Of a stretch of DNA of 64,000 nucleotides, positions 22,851 through 34,950 are shown piece by piece. Positions within the stretch are counted from its first letter, which is position 1. Each line of letters opens with the position of its first letter. The notes under the pieces are model-generated. The model ran no database searches, was not told the DNA's origin, and was given only the letters and a program-made list of their open reading frames with translations. The stretch comes from Beta vulgaris subsp. vulgaris (taxonomy: Eukaryota > Streptophyta > Magnoliopsida > Caryophyllales > Amaranthaceae), in NCBI RefSeq assembly GCF_026745355.1, contig NC_079209.1, positions 6,453,507 through 6,517,506 of the forward strand, given 5' to 3'. A program made the translations under genes and the position numbers.

Positions 22851-23763
22851 ACCAAGGACATAACGAAACGAAACAAAGCATTAACAACAATATTAATTTA
22901 GAAGTGAAAAAGGAAATGTTGATTTCAATGAACGAAAATTTTTAGTCATTTATTTTCACCTAATCTCTTCTTGATTACCTAACTCTTCCTTAAATTTGAG
23001 GAAAGGATACTCTTAAAAAAAATTGGTTACTGTTTACATGGCTAATTGCACGTTGAAGCAAATAAGCACATATGAATAGTTGTTCTAAGAGAAATGCCAA
23101 ACGTTTTGTATACTAGGGTTTTCGCTGTATATAGAACGGAGTTAGCCATCCACACACAATGGTCATGCATGGGTAACTCCGGTGCGTGGATGTGACACGA
23201 GTAGATATAAAAGAGTTTTAAATGGTACGGTGGGTACGGCTCCGGTGAATGGGGGAGGGATTGGTTGATTGGTAGCTGCTCTAATCCGACACAATGGTCA
23301 TAGGGTGGAGGTCGGAAGGGTAAGATAGATTGTTAAGGGACAAAGAGAGGAAAAGAAATAGGAGGAGAAATGAATATGAGTAAAATATGAAGTAGAGTGC
23401 GTATTGGGTGTGTATCATGTTACAACATAATTTATTGTGTAACAAAATCTCACACATACATAGTGACATGAACTCCAACAAAAATTGAGATGGCCTTTAC
23501 AAATAATGACATGATATTTGATGTTATTTTGCCATTTATTTCAAGTTATTTGATTTTCTTTTTAGAAAAGAAATAGTGATTTTGGGTTGTTACACCATAA
23601 GTTATAGTGTAGTGTAGTTAGAATTTATATAATTCCTAAATCCTAACTTAACTATATATTAAAAGTGACGAGGAATTGGGGTCGGCTCAAGTGGTGAGCT
23701 TTCCCATCTTGCCTAGCAAAGTCTAGGGTTCAATTCCTACCCCAAGCATTTGCTTGGGATTTA

Positions 23764-24123
23764 GGCTCCGTTTGGTATGGCATAAAAATTTCAGTGTAAA
23801 ATGATTTTCATGGAAAACAATTTACAATGGAAAGCACAATTCCAAAATTAGTTTTTCATTATTTGGTTCGATGTAAGAAGAATGATGAAATGAAAGGAAA
23901 ATGAAAGGGAAAGTAAGGAGATAGTGAGATGAGTGTACAAAAGAAATAAGGAAAATAGTTTTTCCCTTCATTTTGAAAGGAAAATGGTTTTCCATCATTG
24001 GGAGAGTACTTTTACCCCAAGGGAAAATGGTTTTACACTATTTTGCCAACCAAACAATGTAAAACTGAAAATAAAGGAAAAAAGTTTTCCAGGAAAATGT
24101 TTTACGCCCTATCAAACGGAGCC
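23764..24123. mobile_element. Tourist-type MITE (PIF/Harbinger), 360 bp, inside the SINE
   Basis: The ends GGCTCCGTTTGGTA and TATCAAACGGAGCC are inverted repeats, flanked by TTA on both sides (23761-23763 and 24124-24126). The interior is palindromic GGAAAA/TTTTCC-rich sequence. Confidence 0.9.
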
Positions 24124-24130
24124 TTAAGAG

Positions 24131-24535
24131 TAAGGATGGAAATGGGTGATGGATGATCCATCACCCGTTTAACCCGGTTTTTTAAATGGATGAAAAACCC
24201 GATTTAAATGGATGGAAAGCGGGTGGTGGGTGAGAATTTTTTCACCCGTCACCCGATCCATCACCCGTTTAACCTCCAACCCATCACCCATTTATTAAGT
24301 TTTACATGTAAACTTACTTACTTTTTATATTTTTGATAGAAATATTTTATATCATGCATATCATATCACAAATTTCATTACAAAATATACTACATGGTTT
24401 CACCCGTTTATCACCCGACCCACCCGTTTCACCCGGTGGGTGATGGATGGATGGATGCGGGTGGAACGGATGGATGCGGGTGACGGATGCGGGTGATGCT
24501 CCACCCGCCCCGAATCCCACCCATTTCCATCCCTA
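24131..24535. mobile_element. Non-autonomous hAT element (TARGGATGG family), 405 bp
   Basis: It starts TAAGGATGGAAATGGGTG and ends CACCCATTTCCATCCCTA. The flanks CTTAAGAG (24123-24130) and CTTAAGGG (24536-24543) match at 7 of 8. It overlaps the last base of the Tourist element, so it landed after it. Iterated GGGTGATGG/CACCCG units fill both subterminal regions. Confidence 0.85.
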
Positions 24536-24662
24536 CTTAAGGGGAGAGGGGATTGAGGGTGTCTGACTTGTAATGGGCCTCTAGGTGAAGGCCTTGTGCG
24601 AGGGCAACCCAGAGAAATTATTCTAACCAATTTTTTAAAAAAATATACATATTAAAAGTGAC

Positions 24663-25090
24663 AATTATAAATTGATGACAATTTTGTACTAGTTTGACAT
24701 AACGTTTTAGGTGATCAATTTCAAACACATCCAAATCAAACTACAAGCGAATTAAGTTCTTTACTAATTCCCCTCAAAAAAAAAAAAGGTTCTTTACTAA
24801 TTTATATAATATGTAAAATATTTAATACACTCTACTTCTCTTAATGTATAGAATATAGGACATTTTGATATAATGGTGCTATAATCTCTAGCATAGTCAC
24901 CGTTCCTAGAACCAGCCACCACAAGCTAGCATCACCACCTGAAACCACCTTAATTGACCACCCTTATCTGATATTGAAAGCACTTTAATCTCCTCCCGTT
25001 ATTCTAATATGCATTACCTCGGTCAATGAAGGTAGATCATAAGTTCCAATTTACAATATCCATTATCCAACAAAATAGATAGATAGTAAT
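24663..25090. other. Intergenic sequence between SINE and copia element
   Basis: AT-rich. No gene or terminus recognised. Confidence 0.4.
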
Positions 25091-25231
25091 CGATAAGATT
25101 ATGTTTATGGTTTGAAGCTTGCCTTCTCATTGATGATTTCACAATATATATTATGAGTTACAGTAGGAAACATTATATGCCATGAACTCTAATACAAAGG
25201 AAACATTCCTCTAATATATGATTGTCTAACA
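25091..25231 (-). repeat. 3' LTR of the copia element
   Basis: About 141 bp. On the minus strand it starts TGTTAGACAATCATATATTAG, one stretch matching the right-hand LTR with scattered substitutions, and ends near CATAATCTTATCG, where the other LTR ends in CA. Confidence 0.75.
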
Positions 25232-25857
25232 CCCCACATCAAGTTGAGCATGTGAGGTATCAAGAATGCCCAATTTGGACAACAACAAAACAAACTGAGA
25301 CTTCTCAAGAGCCTTAGTGAAAATATCTGCAAGGTGAGTCTTTGGAGACACATAACATAAGAAGGTAGAATGATACCCATCATAATTGCATCTCGCATAA
25401 AGTGTCATATCATTGTCAATATGTTTTGTGCATTCATGAAACACATGATTTTTAGCAATATGAAGAGCTTACTGGCTATCACATAACAAAGGAATAGCCT
25501 TGGGATGATTGACACCCAAGGTCAACACCATGGCCTTCAACCACTTCAACTCACATGTAATACATGCCATAGAATAATACTCTGCCTCTACAGAAGAGCG
25601 AGAAACAGTATATATGTTATTTCTTGGTCTTCCAAGAAATAGGAGAAAGACCCAAGAAAACTAACCATCCTAATAAAGAAGGAATTGATGGGACAAGCAG
25701 CACAAACATAATCACACCATCCTTGCATCAAGAGATCGTTGTCGTCTCGTAATATAATACCCTGTCCAGGAGAACCCTTCAAATAACGAACCACACACAA
25801 AGCAGCATCCCAATGCTCAACACGGGGTACGCTCCTACATAAACTGAGAAAGAACAT
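25226..25857 (-). pseudogene. Copia RNase H region
   Basis: Fragments in shifted frames include RVEHWDAALCVVRYLKGSPG, KTHLADIFTKALEKSQF and the ending KLGILDTSHAQ. These are characteristic of the C-terminal RNase H part of copia polyproteins. Frameshifts and stops separate the pieces. Confidence 0.85.
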
Positions 25858-26144
25858 GCATCGAATAGGCTAACTCGGGTCTAGTGACAGTTAGATAGAT
25901 CAAACGCCCCACAAGGCGATAATAAGCTGCATCATCAGACAACAAAGAATCAAAAGCATGAGCAAGACGATGGTTATGTTCAATAGGAAATGCACTGGGT
26001 TTAGAACCCAATAAGCCAACCTCGGATATAATATCAAGAGTGTATCTCCTCTGACATAGAAAACACTAGAAGCACTACGTGCAACTTAATTCAACCCAAG
26101 AAAATACTTCAAAGAACCTAGATCTTTCAGCTTAAAGCAATCAC

Positions 26145-26843
26145 TCAAATAACCTTTAAAAGAAGAAAGAGCAGCGGATTACCAGAAATAATAATGTCAT
26201 CAACATATACCAAGACATTTATCTGAACAGATTTTTGAATGAAAGTGGATAGGAAATAATCAGAGTAAGATTGAAAAAATCTATACTCTTTCAAAGCGTG
26301 ACCAACTTGGCAAACCAACACCAAGGAGCTTGTTTCCAGCCATATAAGGATTTTTGTAGACGCAAACAAGGTTAGAATTGAGCACTCAAACCCAGAAGGA
26401 AGGTTCATATAAACATCTTCTTCGCAATCACTAAGAAGAAAGGAATTATGCACATCCATCTGATGAAGCTCCCAATTCTTGGAAGCTATAATAGCAAGAA
26501 ATGTGCGCATAGTAATCATCTTAGCAATAGAAGCAAATATTTTTGTATGATCAATACCTACATCCTGATTATTGCCTAAAACAACCAAGTAATATTTGAG
26601 ATACTCAACAACACCATTAGACAGATACTTGGAGTGATACACCCACTAGCTGCCCAATTCACGTTTCTCGGCAGGCAAATTATCCAAGGTCCGTGCGCCA
26701 TTATCCTCCAAAGCCTTAATCTCAACCTGCATAGACTCATTCCACCCATAACGTATCATAGCCTCTTTAAATGATTTGGAATTAGTCGTACAAACAACAA
26801 CTGCAATGAACTTCAGATAATTTGCAAAAAAAAAATTGCACAA
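26145..26843 (-). pseudogene. Copia reverse transcriptase
   Basis: The frame 26145-26642 carries ELHQMDVHNSFLL, the first catalytic Asp block, and VYVDDIIISGN with the YVDD catalytic motif. The N-terminal part lies in 26646-26843 (WNESMQVEIKALEDN). Between them are a stop and missing residues. The product is not functional as it stands. Confidence 0.9.
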
Positions 26844-27037
26844 ATAATGTAGTGAGCTATAGGATAAGGAGTACCTGAGAGAGAAGACAAAGAGGAAGTA
26901 GAAGAAGATAGACTTTTCGAAACAACAGTGTGAGTAACAAAATCCTTTAACAAACTAGAGGAAAACTTTTCCCTCATACCACGACCCTAAACAGCAGGAG
27001 GAGAGGAAAAGAGAAACGGATTAGTAGGCGGCGCAAG

Positions 27038-27394
27038 CTAGGCCAAAGACGAATCAGGAGAGAGAGGCACTGGAGTGGTAGCGTTGGGTTGGTTTAGGCC
27101 CATGGGCGATGGGCTGTGGGAAACCAGGTCAGGCACGAAAATAGGAATAGGAGTAGTTGGGGTATTTGGGCTTGGCACGGGTGGGCTTAATGGATTTGGC
27201 GTAGGATTGGAGGGGATGGGTTGAGCGAGGTTCATTTGCGGGGTTAATTGGAAAATCAATTGTGAGGGATGAAATGGGCTGATTTGTGGAGAGGTAATTT
27301 CGGAGGTAATTGATAGGGCAGAGGGGTTAACATGTGGAGGATTAGCCACAAAATCATTAGCAAAATCATGATGAACGAATTCATCACAAGGCAA
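27038..27394 (-). pseudogene. Proline-rich linker between copia integrase and RT
   Basis: 118 residues very rich in Pro, Ser and Thr (for example PNPLSPPVPSPNTPTTP). Low-complexity spacers of this kind usually separate integrase from RT in copia elements. No host domain is recognised. Confidence 0.7.
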
Positions 27395-28032
27395 AATTTG
27401 TAGGATCTATATGGACATCTTCCGGAGACAAGAATGGGTATGCTTCCTCAAAAAAAATTACATCACGGGAAACAAAAAATTCTTTGGGATCCAGATCAAA
27501 CAACCTCCACCTCTTCTTACCAAAAGGATAACCCGCAAATACACATTTTCGACTACAACTAGCAAATTTATCCCCTTTAGTCTTATGATTATGTGCAAAG
27601 CAAAGACAACTAAATGTGCGAATAGCATCATATGGCAGAGGAAAAGCAAAAGGCCCCACAATAAGAATTATGCTTGTAGAGACCCCACATATCACAATGA
27701 ATTTTCTCAAAGATCCTACTCGCTTTATTATCACTCAAAGGAAACTTCTCTCTAGAATGCTTAGCATGAAAACATATTTCACATGCTTTATTCAAACTAT
27801 ACTGATGACCATAAAGAGGGGGAAATAACTTCACCACTTTCTCTGAAGGATGAACCATCCGATGATGCCAAAAATCAAACTCTGTAGACGCACCATTCAT
27901 CGAAACCAACTGAACATTGTCGCCTCCGTTGAAAGAGTAAAGTCCATCCACTCTATGATCCGTTCCAATCAGCTCCCTCTTGTGTTCCTGTATATCAAAC
28001 ATTAAAGAGTTAAATTGTACTATGTAATCCAA
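27384..28032 (-). pseudogene. Copia GAG-pre-integrase and truncated integrase
   Basis: Minus-strand frames show FWHHRMVHPSEK and CEICFHAKHSREKFP (the zinc-binding pre-integrase region), the start of the integrase core (FEKIHCDMWGLYK), and then, in another frame, the integrase C-terminal side (CLCFAHNHKTKGDKF, CVFAGYPFGKKRWRL). The catalytic DDE middle between these blocks, normally well over 100 residues, is missing. Confidence 0.85.
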
Positions 28033-28170
28033 ATCATGAGTCAGCTAAGCAATAGAAAGTAAACTGCAATCGAACAGAGGAACCAAAAGAACATTGATAA
28101 AATCTTATTTATATTTGCTATCTTATTATGTATAAAGTTGAAATCTTTGCAAGTTATATAAATAAGCTTA

Positions 28171-28298
28171 GGGCCTGTTCTCCCCAACTTATTTTCAGTT
28201 CATTCAGTTCAGTTCAGCTCTAAACAATACTTTTACTCTCACATATCACTATTCATTTTAGTTCAATTCAGCGTTTTTATGCCGAAGAGAACAAACCC
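28171..28298. mobile_element. Tourist-type MITE, 128 bp
   Basis: GGGCCTGTTCTC at the left and GAGAACAAACCC at the right are inverted repeats, with TTA on both sides (28168-28170 and 28299-28301). The interior is rich in CAGTTCAGTT. It is inserted in the gag-side region of the copia element. Confidence 0.85.
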
Positions 28299-28781
28299 TT
28301 AGTCTAAATTATATAACAAGTAGCAACTAGTTTAATTTAGGCCTACAAAGATGGTTTTAAGTTCAAACTAGAATGTAACTTGGACTCTTTATTTAGACAT
28401 AAAGATATGATATGTTTAAATTAACTAGGGATTAATGAGGTACTTCTAGTTCTATAATGCTTCTAGTTTAATCGTTGTAAGTTGCAAAATAGTTGTGGTG
28501 ATTAGATTAGTTTAGAATCGATGTTCGGCTTAGTTCAATGTTAATTAAAAGTAAGGAAGTATAGGGGAGTTCGGTTACTTGAATTCGTATATCTAATCAA
28601 TCTTAGATTTATGAATCGAAAATATAATCATGGTTAGAAGTTTATAAATCTCTACAATATTATGGACTTAAAATGAGATTGTTTGTCATTACTTGCAAAT
28701 AGTAGGTTAGACTTATCCTTAGAAGTTTTTAAATTCATAGAAACATCTTGTAAAACCCCCTGAAACAATATAAATATGTAT

Positions 28782-28985
28782 TTTTTATTTATTAGGAAAT
28801 TAAGTTAGCTCAAGAGCTAACCCCTACAAGGCTACTAGCCTGTAGGAAACACCAACACATTGGCTGGTAAGGCATGCATAGCATGCTAAGGAAATACCCC
28901 AGCATAATGCTGGGGGTAAAGATCGAACCCCTGACCTCAGAGGACAAGGGGAGCACTCTACCCACTTGAGCTAACTCATATCCTT
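28782..28985 (-). mobile_element. tRNA-derived SINE, 204 bp
   Basis: On the minus strand TTAGCTCAAGTGGGTAGAG (A box) and GGGGTTCGATC (B box) are followed by a body with a GCTGGGG hairpin, ending in an A/T-rich tail. A 17-base TSD with two mismatches flanks it (28765-28781 and 28986-29002). It lies within the copia element. Confidence 0.85.
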
Positions 28986-29312
28986 ACAATGTGAATATGT
29001 ATATATTAGTAAATAACATGTATATAATAATTAATTACTTTTAATTAGTTGAACTTGGATTTTAGGAATACATAAACCTCTTTGTGGGATAGACCCTTAT
29101 TTATCGATGTGCTAAACTTAAATAATACTAATGTGGATGGAATAAGGTTTTTAGTTTGTATGCATAAGGACACGTACCAGGGTGATATAGTCGCCCGGTC
29201 GGTTGCCTGTACGAAGGAAGAAAGGTGGGTGATGTCAGTTTTGTGGGAAGAAGATGGTTCTGGTGGTGGCGTTGAATCGCCTGCCGTGTCGCTGGAAAGA
29301 AAGAAAAAAAAT

Positions 29313-29330
29313 ATTAGGACTCCTATACCA
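29313..29330 (-). other. Primer binding site of the copia element
   Basis: The minus strand begins TGGTATAGGAGTCC right after the 5' LTR. The canonical plant copia site complementary to initiator tRNA-Met is TGGTATCAGAG. The match is good apart from a small change after TGGTAT. Confidence 0.6.
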
Positions 29331-29470
29331 TGATAAGATTATGTTTAGAATTTAAAACTTGCCTTCACATTGATGTTTTCACAATATATATATGAGTTGC
29401 AATAGGAAACATTATATGCCAAGGACTCTAATACAAAGGAAACCTTCCTCTAATATATGATTGCCTAACG
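29331..29470 (-). repeat. 5' LTR of the copia element
   Basis: About 140 bp, matching 25091-25231 with scattered differences. The inner end reads CA (minus strand) next to the primer site. Confidence 0.75.
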
Positions 29471-29946
29471 ATGATAGATATGGTAAAAGAATATGGAGTA
29501 TGTCAACACTACGACTCTTTTGGACTTTTTTCAGTTTAATTTCTCTCTGCCGTTCAATTCAGCTACTTACAGTCCAAAAGAACGGGGATTACGTGTGCTG
29601 TTTTACAAAACGTAGGTTTGAACGTAGCTTATTATGCTGATACTATCTATCCGGCCATATGTATTAGATAGTGATTTTGTCAAGCGTGTTATTAGTTTCC
29701 TTTCTCATTTAATTGGGCATTACAAGGATTAAGCTCTTGACTTCAATTTTTGACACCAAAGTTTTATTTGCATGGTTGCTAAATGCAACTTCACTTTAGT
29801 GCTTTACTATAAACACAACCCTTCAAAATGCCCATAAAACCTTTCTTGCTCATAACTTCTTTCTCCCTCTTCTTATTCCTCTCCCGTCCAAGATTAGGGA
29901 TAATTATCTCCATAATTTTACCCAATTTCTGCAAATTTATCTTATA
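29471..29946. other. Intergenic sequence
   Basis: AT-rich. No gene or element termini recognised. Confidence 0.4.
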
Positions 29947-30161
29947 CTTCCTTCATTTCAATTTAGTTATGGCACTTTCTATTTTAGGAAGTTCCAATAG
30001 TTGTGACACTTTCATTTTGGGTAATAACTTCTCTGTATCTCTCTCCTATCACATCGAACCCATTTTATTTTCTTTCTCTTTCTCTCTGCACTCCAAAAAC
30101 CAAAAATTGACTAGAAATTCGTGAATTTAAAAGTATCACAACTAAATTGAAACGGAAGAAG
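29947..30161. mobile_element. Stowaway-type MITE, 215 bp
   Basis: It starts CTTCCTTCATTTCAATTTAG and ends CTAAATTGAAACGGAAGAAG, flanked by TA (29945-29946 and 30162-30163). Confidence 0.85.
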
Positions 30162-30163
30162 TA

Positions 30164-31702
30164 GTTCTATACGTATTCCGTATTGCAATGCTCTTTTTCG
30201 TCTCGCTAGATTTAGATTTTTTTGAAGAATGAAACATGGTAGTCCTCCACGCTCTTTTAGACTTCTAGCTATTTCTAGTTAGCCTTTAGAGGAGTGAAAT
30301 GGTTGGGATGGAAACTCAAAGCATCTGCAAAGATATGATGGTATTGGTTTGTGAATTGTGGTGAAAGGATATATTTGTTTTGGCGGAAAGTGACCTTATA
30401 GAATGGTGGATGACGAAGAGTGGTGTACATATTTGTTTTGGGAAATACTACTTGATTATAAATCGGTAATGATGCAATTAGTTTGATCTTCTGCTTAGTG
30501 GCATTATAAGAGATGGTAAAAACATCAATAGGTTACCTTGTTTCATACAATTTGTAGGAAGCAGATTTAATTATTTCATACAATACCAAAAAACAACTTA
30601 ACCTGTTGCGTTTAATTTGCATGAAAAAAAGTGATTTGTTTCTTTGGGATTGCACAAAGCTAAGTATTTCAAAAAAATTACACGAATTTGATTAGTTACA
30701 GAAAAAAAAAATAGCGATTTACTTACGTTAGTTTGAAGTCTGTTTGGATCCCAATTATTGTCCATTAAGTTTCAAATTAAAATTTGTCATTTAGGTCGTC
30801 TTTTGCAATTTATGTTTCTCTAATGGTGGGAAGGAGGATGAGATAATGTGATAATGAGGGTCTTTAGGATTGCGGTTAGTAAATTGGGACTGCGTTTAGT
30901 AACCCCATCGTTGATCCATTATGGTACTTTTTCAGAAATCAACAATAATAAAAGGCAATATAACTTTGAAAAACTAGAAACTAAGGACCCCTTCGTTATC
31001 GTTTTTGTTTTTCATTTTTCAGTTTTTTTGAAAACTAAAAACCAAATACTGGAAATCGGTAAATGTGGTTTTGACTTTTCAGTTGTCAGTTTTCAAAATA
31101 ATCATGTTCCTAAAATTTGACAATTTTTTAATTCATTATAGAACATATATCATATGACTTTGAAAATCGAAAAACTAAAAAACAGAAAATCACAGTAATA
31201 CTGAACCCTAAGAAATCAAATATAATTCTTAGGATTTCATTTATGAGGCTATATAAAATTTTGGACATAACTACATCATCCAGTGGGTAAATTGTCCACT
31301 CTTAATAAATTATTACAAAAATAATTGTTTAATGTTGAGTTGGATTTCATTTTACATTAAATTCTATTAGTATTGGTTAATCTAACCAATAAATTTTTCA
31401 TGTGATGAAATCAATGTATCACCACGAACTCAAAAACTGATTAATGTAGTATATTGATATAGTTTTATTTGGTTTTTTTTTTTGCCAAACTGATAGAACA
31501 GTGGATTTTTTGTAATGGTAATCTAGCAGATTGGGCAATATTCATTTAGACCTATCGGGTAGACGGGTACATTGGACTTTGATATCCGTCGTTGAGAATT
31601 GAGCTTATGTAAAGTCCATGGGCCGGACATATTGTGCACGCGGTTGAATATTTAGTGATTTAGATCGGGCCTCCGAGTTTAATAGGCCCATGAGGTAGTG
31701 TA
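30164..31702. other. Intergenic sequence with a diffuse palindrome
   Basis: No gene is recognised. About 30980-31210 has TTTTTCAGTTTTTTTGAAAACTAAAA on one side and GAAAATCGAAAAACTAAAAAACAG on the other, a MITE-like imperfect palindrome without confirmed ends. Confidence 0.35.
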
Positions 31703-31704
31703 TA

Positions 31705-31963
31705 CTCCCTCCGTTTCATTTTAATCTACACACTTACACTTTTCACGCATGTCAATGTAAAATTTTGAGGACATATATCTTTAGTTTTGTATTTGTAAAA
31801 ATTATAAAAAGTACATATTAATAAAATACATACTAATACGTATCTAATAAGATCTCACATGACTATGTTTTTATTCACATATAAATCACAAACGATGGTC
31901 AAAGTGCAATTTGTGAATAGTGTAAAATGTCAAAGTGTGTAGATTAATATGAAACGGAGGGAG
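31705..31963. mobile_element. Stowaway-type MITE, 259 bp
   Basis: It starts CTCCCTCCGTTTCATTTTAA, ends GATTAATATGAAACGGAGGGAG and is flanked by TA (31703-31704 and 31964-31965). The termini are well preserved, suggesting a fairly recent insertion. Confidence 0.95.
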
Positions 31964-32079
31964 TAATAGTCAGCTTCCTGTAATTGGGAAAATCCTTCAA
32001 AAAAAATTGAATGCAAATATCTAAGTTCAAAGCTCATTACAAAATGACAAATTAAAATATAGTGTTTAATAGATTACTA

Positions 32080-32304
32080 CTCCCTTTGGTCTTTATTAGT
32101 TTGGCCTTTATTTTGCACAGAGTTTTAGGAGAAATAAAGTTGTGGATCATAGAAAGAAAGAAAAATTATTATTTTATATTAAAGTTGAATGTATGTGTGA
32201 TGAAAAGTTAGTGGTCCCATTCCAAAAATAGAAACAAAAGAAAGGGGTAAACTATTAAGGGACATAAAAAAAAAATACGAGTAAACTAATAAAGACGGAG
32301 GAAA
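32080..32304. mobile_element. Stowaway-type MITE, 225 bp (diverged right end)
   Basis: It starts CTCCCTTTGGTCTTTATTAG, has the inner inverse CTAATAAAGACGGAGGAAA, and is flanked by TA (32078-32079 and 32305-32306). Confidence 0.75.
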
Positions 32305-32306
32305 TA

Positions 32307-33136
32307 AAGAGTAAATATTATTATTTTGGTTTCTTTGTTTAAATGAACAATAATTTGAGCGTTATTATGTAGGCCAATATTAATAAAAAGGTCAATAAGA
32401 TACCGAGCTAGACATCTTTCCCATATAACATATGTGAGTTGTTTATGTATTACATTATAGTAGGCGATAGATAAAATAAAAAGTTTCTTAAACTGAGAAG
32501 GATGACAAAAACATCTGTTCATATTTTTGAATTGAATGTGCATCTTTTTTGTACTAAAATAACTAAATGTACATATTTTTGTTTTCGAGCAAAAGTACTT
32601 TCTCTTGAAAGAGATGATGCATATTCAATTAAAAAAAAATTACATGATAAAAAAAAATTAAACATTTAACACAGATAATATGCACATTCACCACAAAACA
32701 TTCAAAAAAAAAAATATAAAAACTTTGTTATCCTCCTCATTTTAAGAACCTTCTCATTTGAGCCTATGTAATAATTAAGTTGTCCCCTATAAAGACACTT
32801 CACAAAGACACAAACATCTCAAATTTATATCTTGAGATAGAAAATTTGTCAAAAACTACCTAAAATAAAGGTGGCAAAAAACTATGGTATAAAATATGTT
32901 GATTGCAAACGCATACTTCCTTAGCTTGATCTTTTTTCAACGAGAGCAAGTATAACTTCATGATTTGGATATAAATTAGAAATTGATCAAATGGGGGGTT
33001 GGATCATATTTGGGTTGCGCTGCCTAAGAAAATCAGTCCACATATCGGACTGCGTTGGGCCAACTTCAAGTTACTTCTTCCCATGCCCAAAATCGCTATT
33101 TCAGGCTAACACATAGCGGGCTTCTCTTAAAAAAAA
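32307..33136. other. AT-rich intergenic sequence
   Basis: No gene is recognised. Short frames such as 32286-32543 (minus) overlap the MITE edge and lack domains. Confidence 0.4.
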
Positions 33137-33785
33137 CTAGAATTTTTTGCACGCGATGCGTGCTTGAATTTTTTTCAAAATAGAAACTCGATTTTTTTCG
33201 GCATAAAAGTCACAATTTGAACATTAGACATACGAAGTATAATTGTTTTTAGTTGCAAATTTTGATTGGTTTAGTTTATGTCACTTATGTCTCTCACCAT
33301 TCTTTTTGTTTTTTTTTTCTTTTTACTTTTCAAAGTTAAATTCTATGAACAAAATAGAAATTTTATTGAATTTATTTATGATTTTTAATATTATAATTTT
33401 TTAGTTAATTTTTAAATTAAGTACAGTACTTTATAAATTGTAAAGAAAGTAGACACTTTGATTTCAAGTCAATTTTTTCGTAGGTTGTAAGTGAATTTTT
33501 AAGTTTTTGTAAAATTTCCTCATTTTAGTGATTCGCATAACGTAAATTATGCAATTTTATGATTTTAGTTGACTTGTGAGTGATTGTTATAATTATATTT
33601 TTGATATTTTTGTTTGAAGCCCTCTTTGATTTGTGAGTGAGTATTGTAAATTTATTTTCGGTAGTTTTCTTTTAGTGCCAATTTTGATTTTGTAATTCCT
33701 TTTGTAATTTAGAAAGGAAAGGGGGGCAAAATAGGCGTTTCAAAAGAGGACACCATTGCTCCTCCCTTCCCTTATATAATAGAGA
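33137..33785 (-). mobile_element. Non-autonomous Helitron, 649 bp
   Basis: On the minus strand the 5' end is TCTCTATTATATAAGGG. The 3' end has a hairpin (GCACGCATCGCGTGC) followed about 10 bases later by CTAG. It sits between A and T, the Helitron target. The same terminal signatures occur at 38024-38258 and 42733-43363. No Rep/helicase coding is present. Confidence 0.8.
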
Positions 33786-33786
33786 T

Positions 33787-34798
33787 ACCATGTGGGCCAA
33801 ACTTTAAATTAGAAAAATTAAGTTGCCCAAAACCCGTTTTAGAAAAATCAATATTCAAGCTGCCCCCAAAATCGGGTCCAAAAATTCTACCCAAGTCTTG
33901 GCATTTTTCTGCCACAGACCTTGATCAGCTCTAATATAAAGTTCCCGTTTCTCATCAAAAATATAAAATTGGAGTTGATGTAATTTTTGAAGCTATAATC
34001 ATGAAGAAAAGATTGAAAGAAATGAACAATTTTTAGAGTGTTTGAGAATTTTTTTTTTGAGATAATGAAGTAAAATCTGGGGATTTTGATTTAAGTTTGT
34101 TGAAAGCAATAAGAGAGAAACGAGGGACGAAAGAATTCTGTAACTATCTAGTATGTGGGTGGGCCACTTTTTTTTATTAGGTAATTTTTCGCAAAAAATC
34201 ACTTTTAAATATTGTCTTTCAAACTTTCCTTTAAAGTATCACTCGCTAAATGGTGTCTCATATATATATTATTCATCTTATTATTCTTAATTATTAATCC
34301 TTGTGGAGAATAACTTTTTGTATCAATCATGAATATTAAGCATTTATAAATTAAAACTCAAAAGTAGGAGTATTGCATATTGAAGAACTAAAATAAATAA
34401 ATAAAAAAAAAGTTGTAAACCAAATACTAATAAAAGAAGCTTGGAGGAAGTTTCTCTTTTGGGTGGAGCAATAGATGAGAAGGTGGAATGAGATCGAAGA
34501 ATGAAGTGAAAACAACAGATTGTAATGTTAAGATCTCCAGCTTTATTCTTGACAGATATAAAAGAAGAATGTTCCATACACTTCCACTTACCAAAAGTAC
34601 GTAAGAAAATTAGAATGGAGTCATGGATAGGAACTTTAATAAAGTGGAGTATGTTGTAAAATAAAGTTGTAACTTGAAAGGGATGGTGACGATGAGTGAT
34701 GTATGTTATCATGATAGGCGTGGTCTCCATTATGAGATTTTCTATAAATTAAAGTCTAATTATATGAATAGATTCAACTGAGAAACTTTTTTATTATT
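33787..34798. other. Intergenic sequence
   Basis: AT-rich. Minus-strand frames at 33999-34202 and 34344-34730 have no recognisable domain and are treated as chance. Confidence 0.4.
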
Positions 34799-34950
34799 AT
34801 TAGGAAAGATAATTGGTGTGAAGATGAACCCCTTTTATGTTACTAGCCTGCAACGCACAGCAACTCATAAGCTGAATATAAGGCTAAATAGTTCAAAGGA
34901 GGACAATAGGCCTAAAGGTCTATTGCCACCACAAGGTCGATTTTTTTCTC
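34799..34950 (-). mobile_element. Partial SINE (3' body only)
   Basis: The plus-strand wording TTAGGAAAGATAATTGG, then ACTAGCCTGC, AAGGCTAAA and GGCCTAAAGGTC, matches the 3' body of the SINE at 6790-7026. The pol III A and B boxes are not evident, so the copy is truncated or decayed. Confidence 0.55.

Larger units (their letters stand above)
23670..24648 (+). mobile_element. tRNA-derived SINE (about 203 bp) split by two later insertions
   Basis: GTCGGCTCAAGTGGTGAGC (A box) and GGGTTCAATTCC (B box) start a SINE whose body breaks at 23763 and resumes at about 24544. It ends in an A-rich tail at 24648. An exact 14-base TSD (ATATTAAAAGTGAC) flanks the whole at 23656-23669 and 24649-24662. Subtracting the Tourist and hAT inserts with their duplications leaves 203 bp. 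The second half matches the uninterrupted relative at 35357-35541. Confidence 0.85.
25091..29470 (-). mobile_element. Ty1/copia retrotransposon, decayed, with both LTRs
   Basis: Two related sequences of about 140 bp (25091-25231 and 29331-29470) bracket a copia-order interior read on the minus strand: GAG-pre-integrase, partial integrase, proline-rich linker, RT and RNase H. Next to the right LTR the minus strand reads TGGTATAGGAG, close to the usual initiator-tRNA-Met primer site TGGTATCAGAG. Next to the left LTR is a short purine tract (GTGGGGTG). Gag is not recognisable and the integrase catalytic middle is deleted. A Tourist MITE and a SINE lie in the gag-side region. A target duplication could not be confirmed. 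Confidence 0.75.

Noticed and set aside
29082..29333. Plus-strand ORF in the copia 5' region
   Set aside because: It runs antisense through the primer site region and has no recognisable domain.
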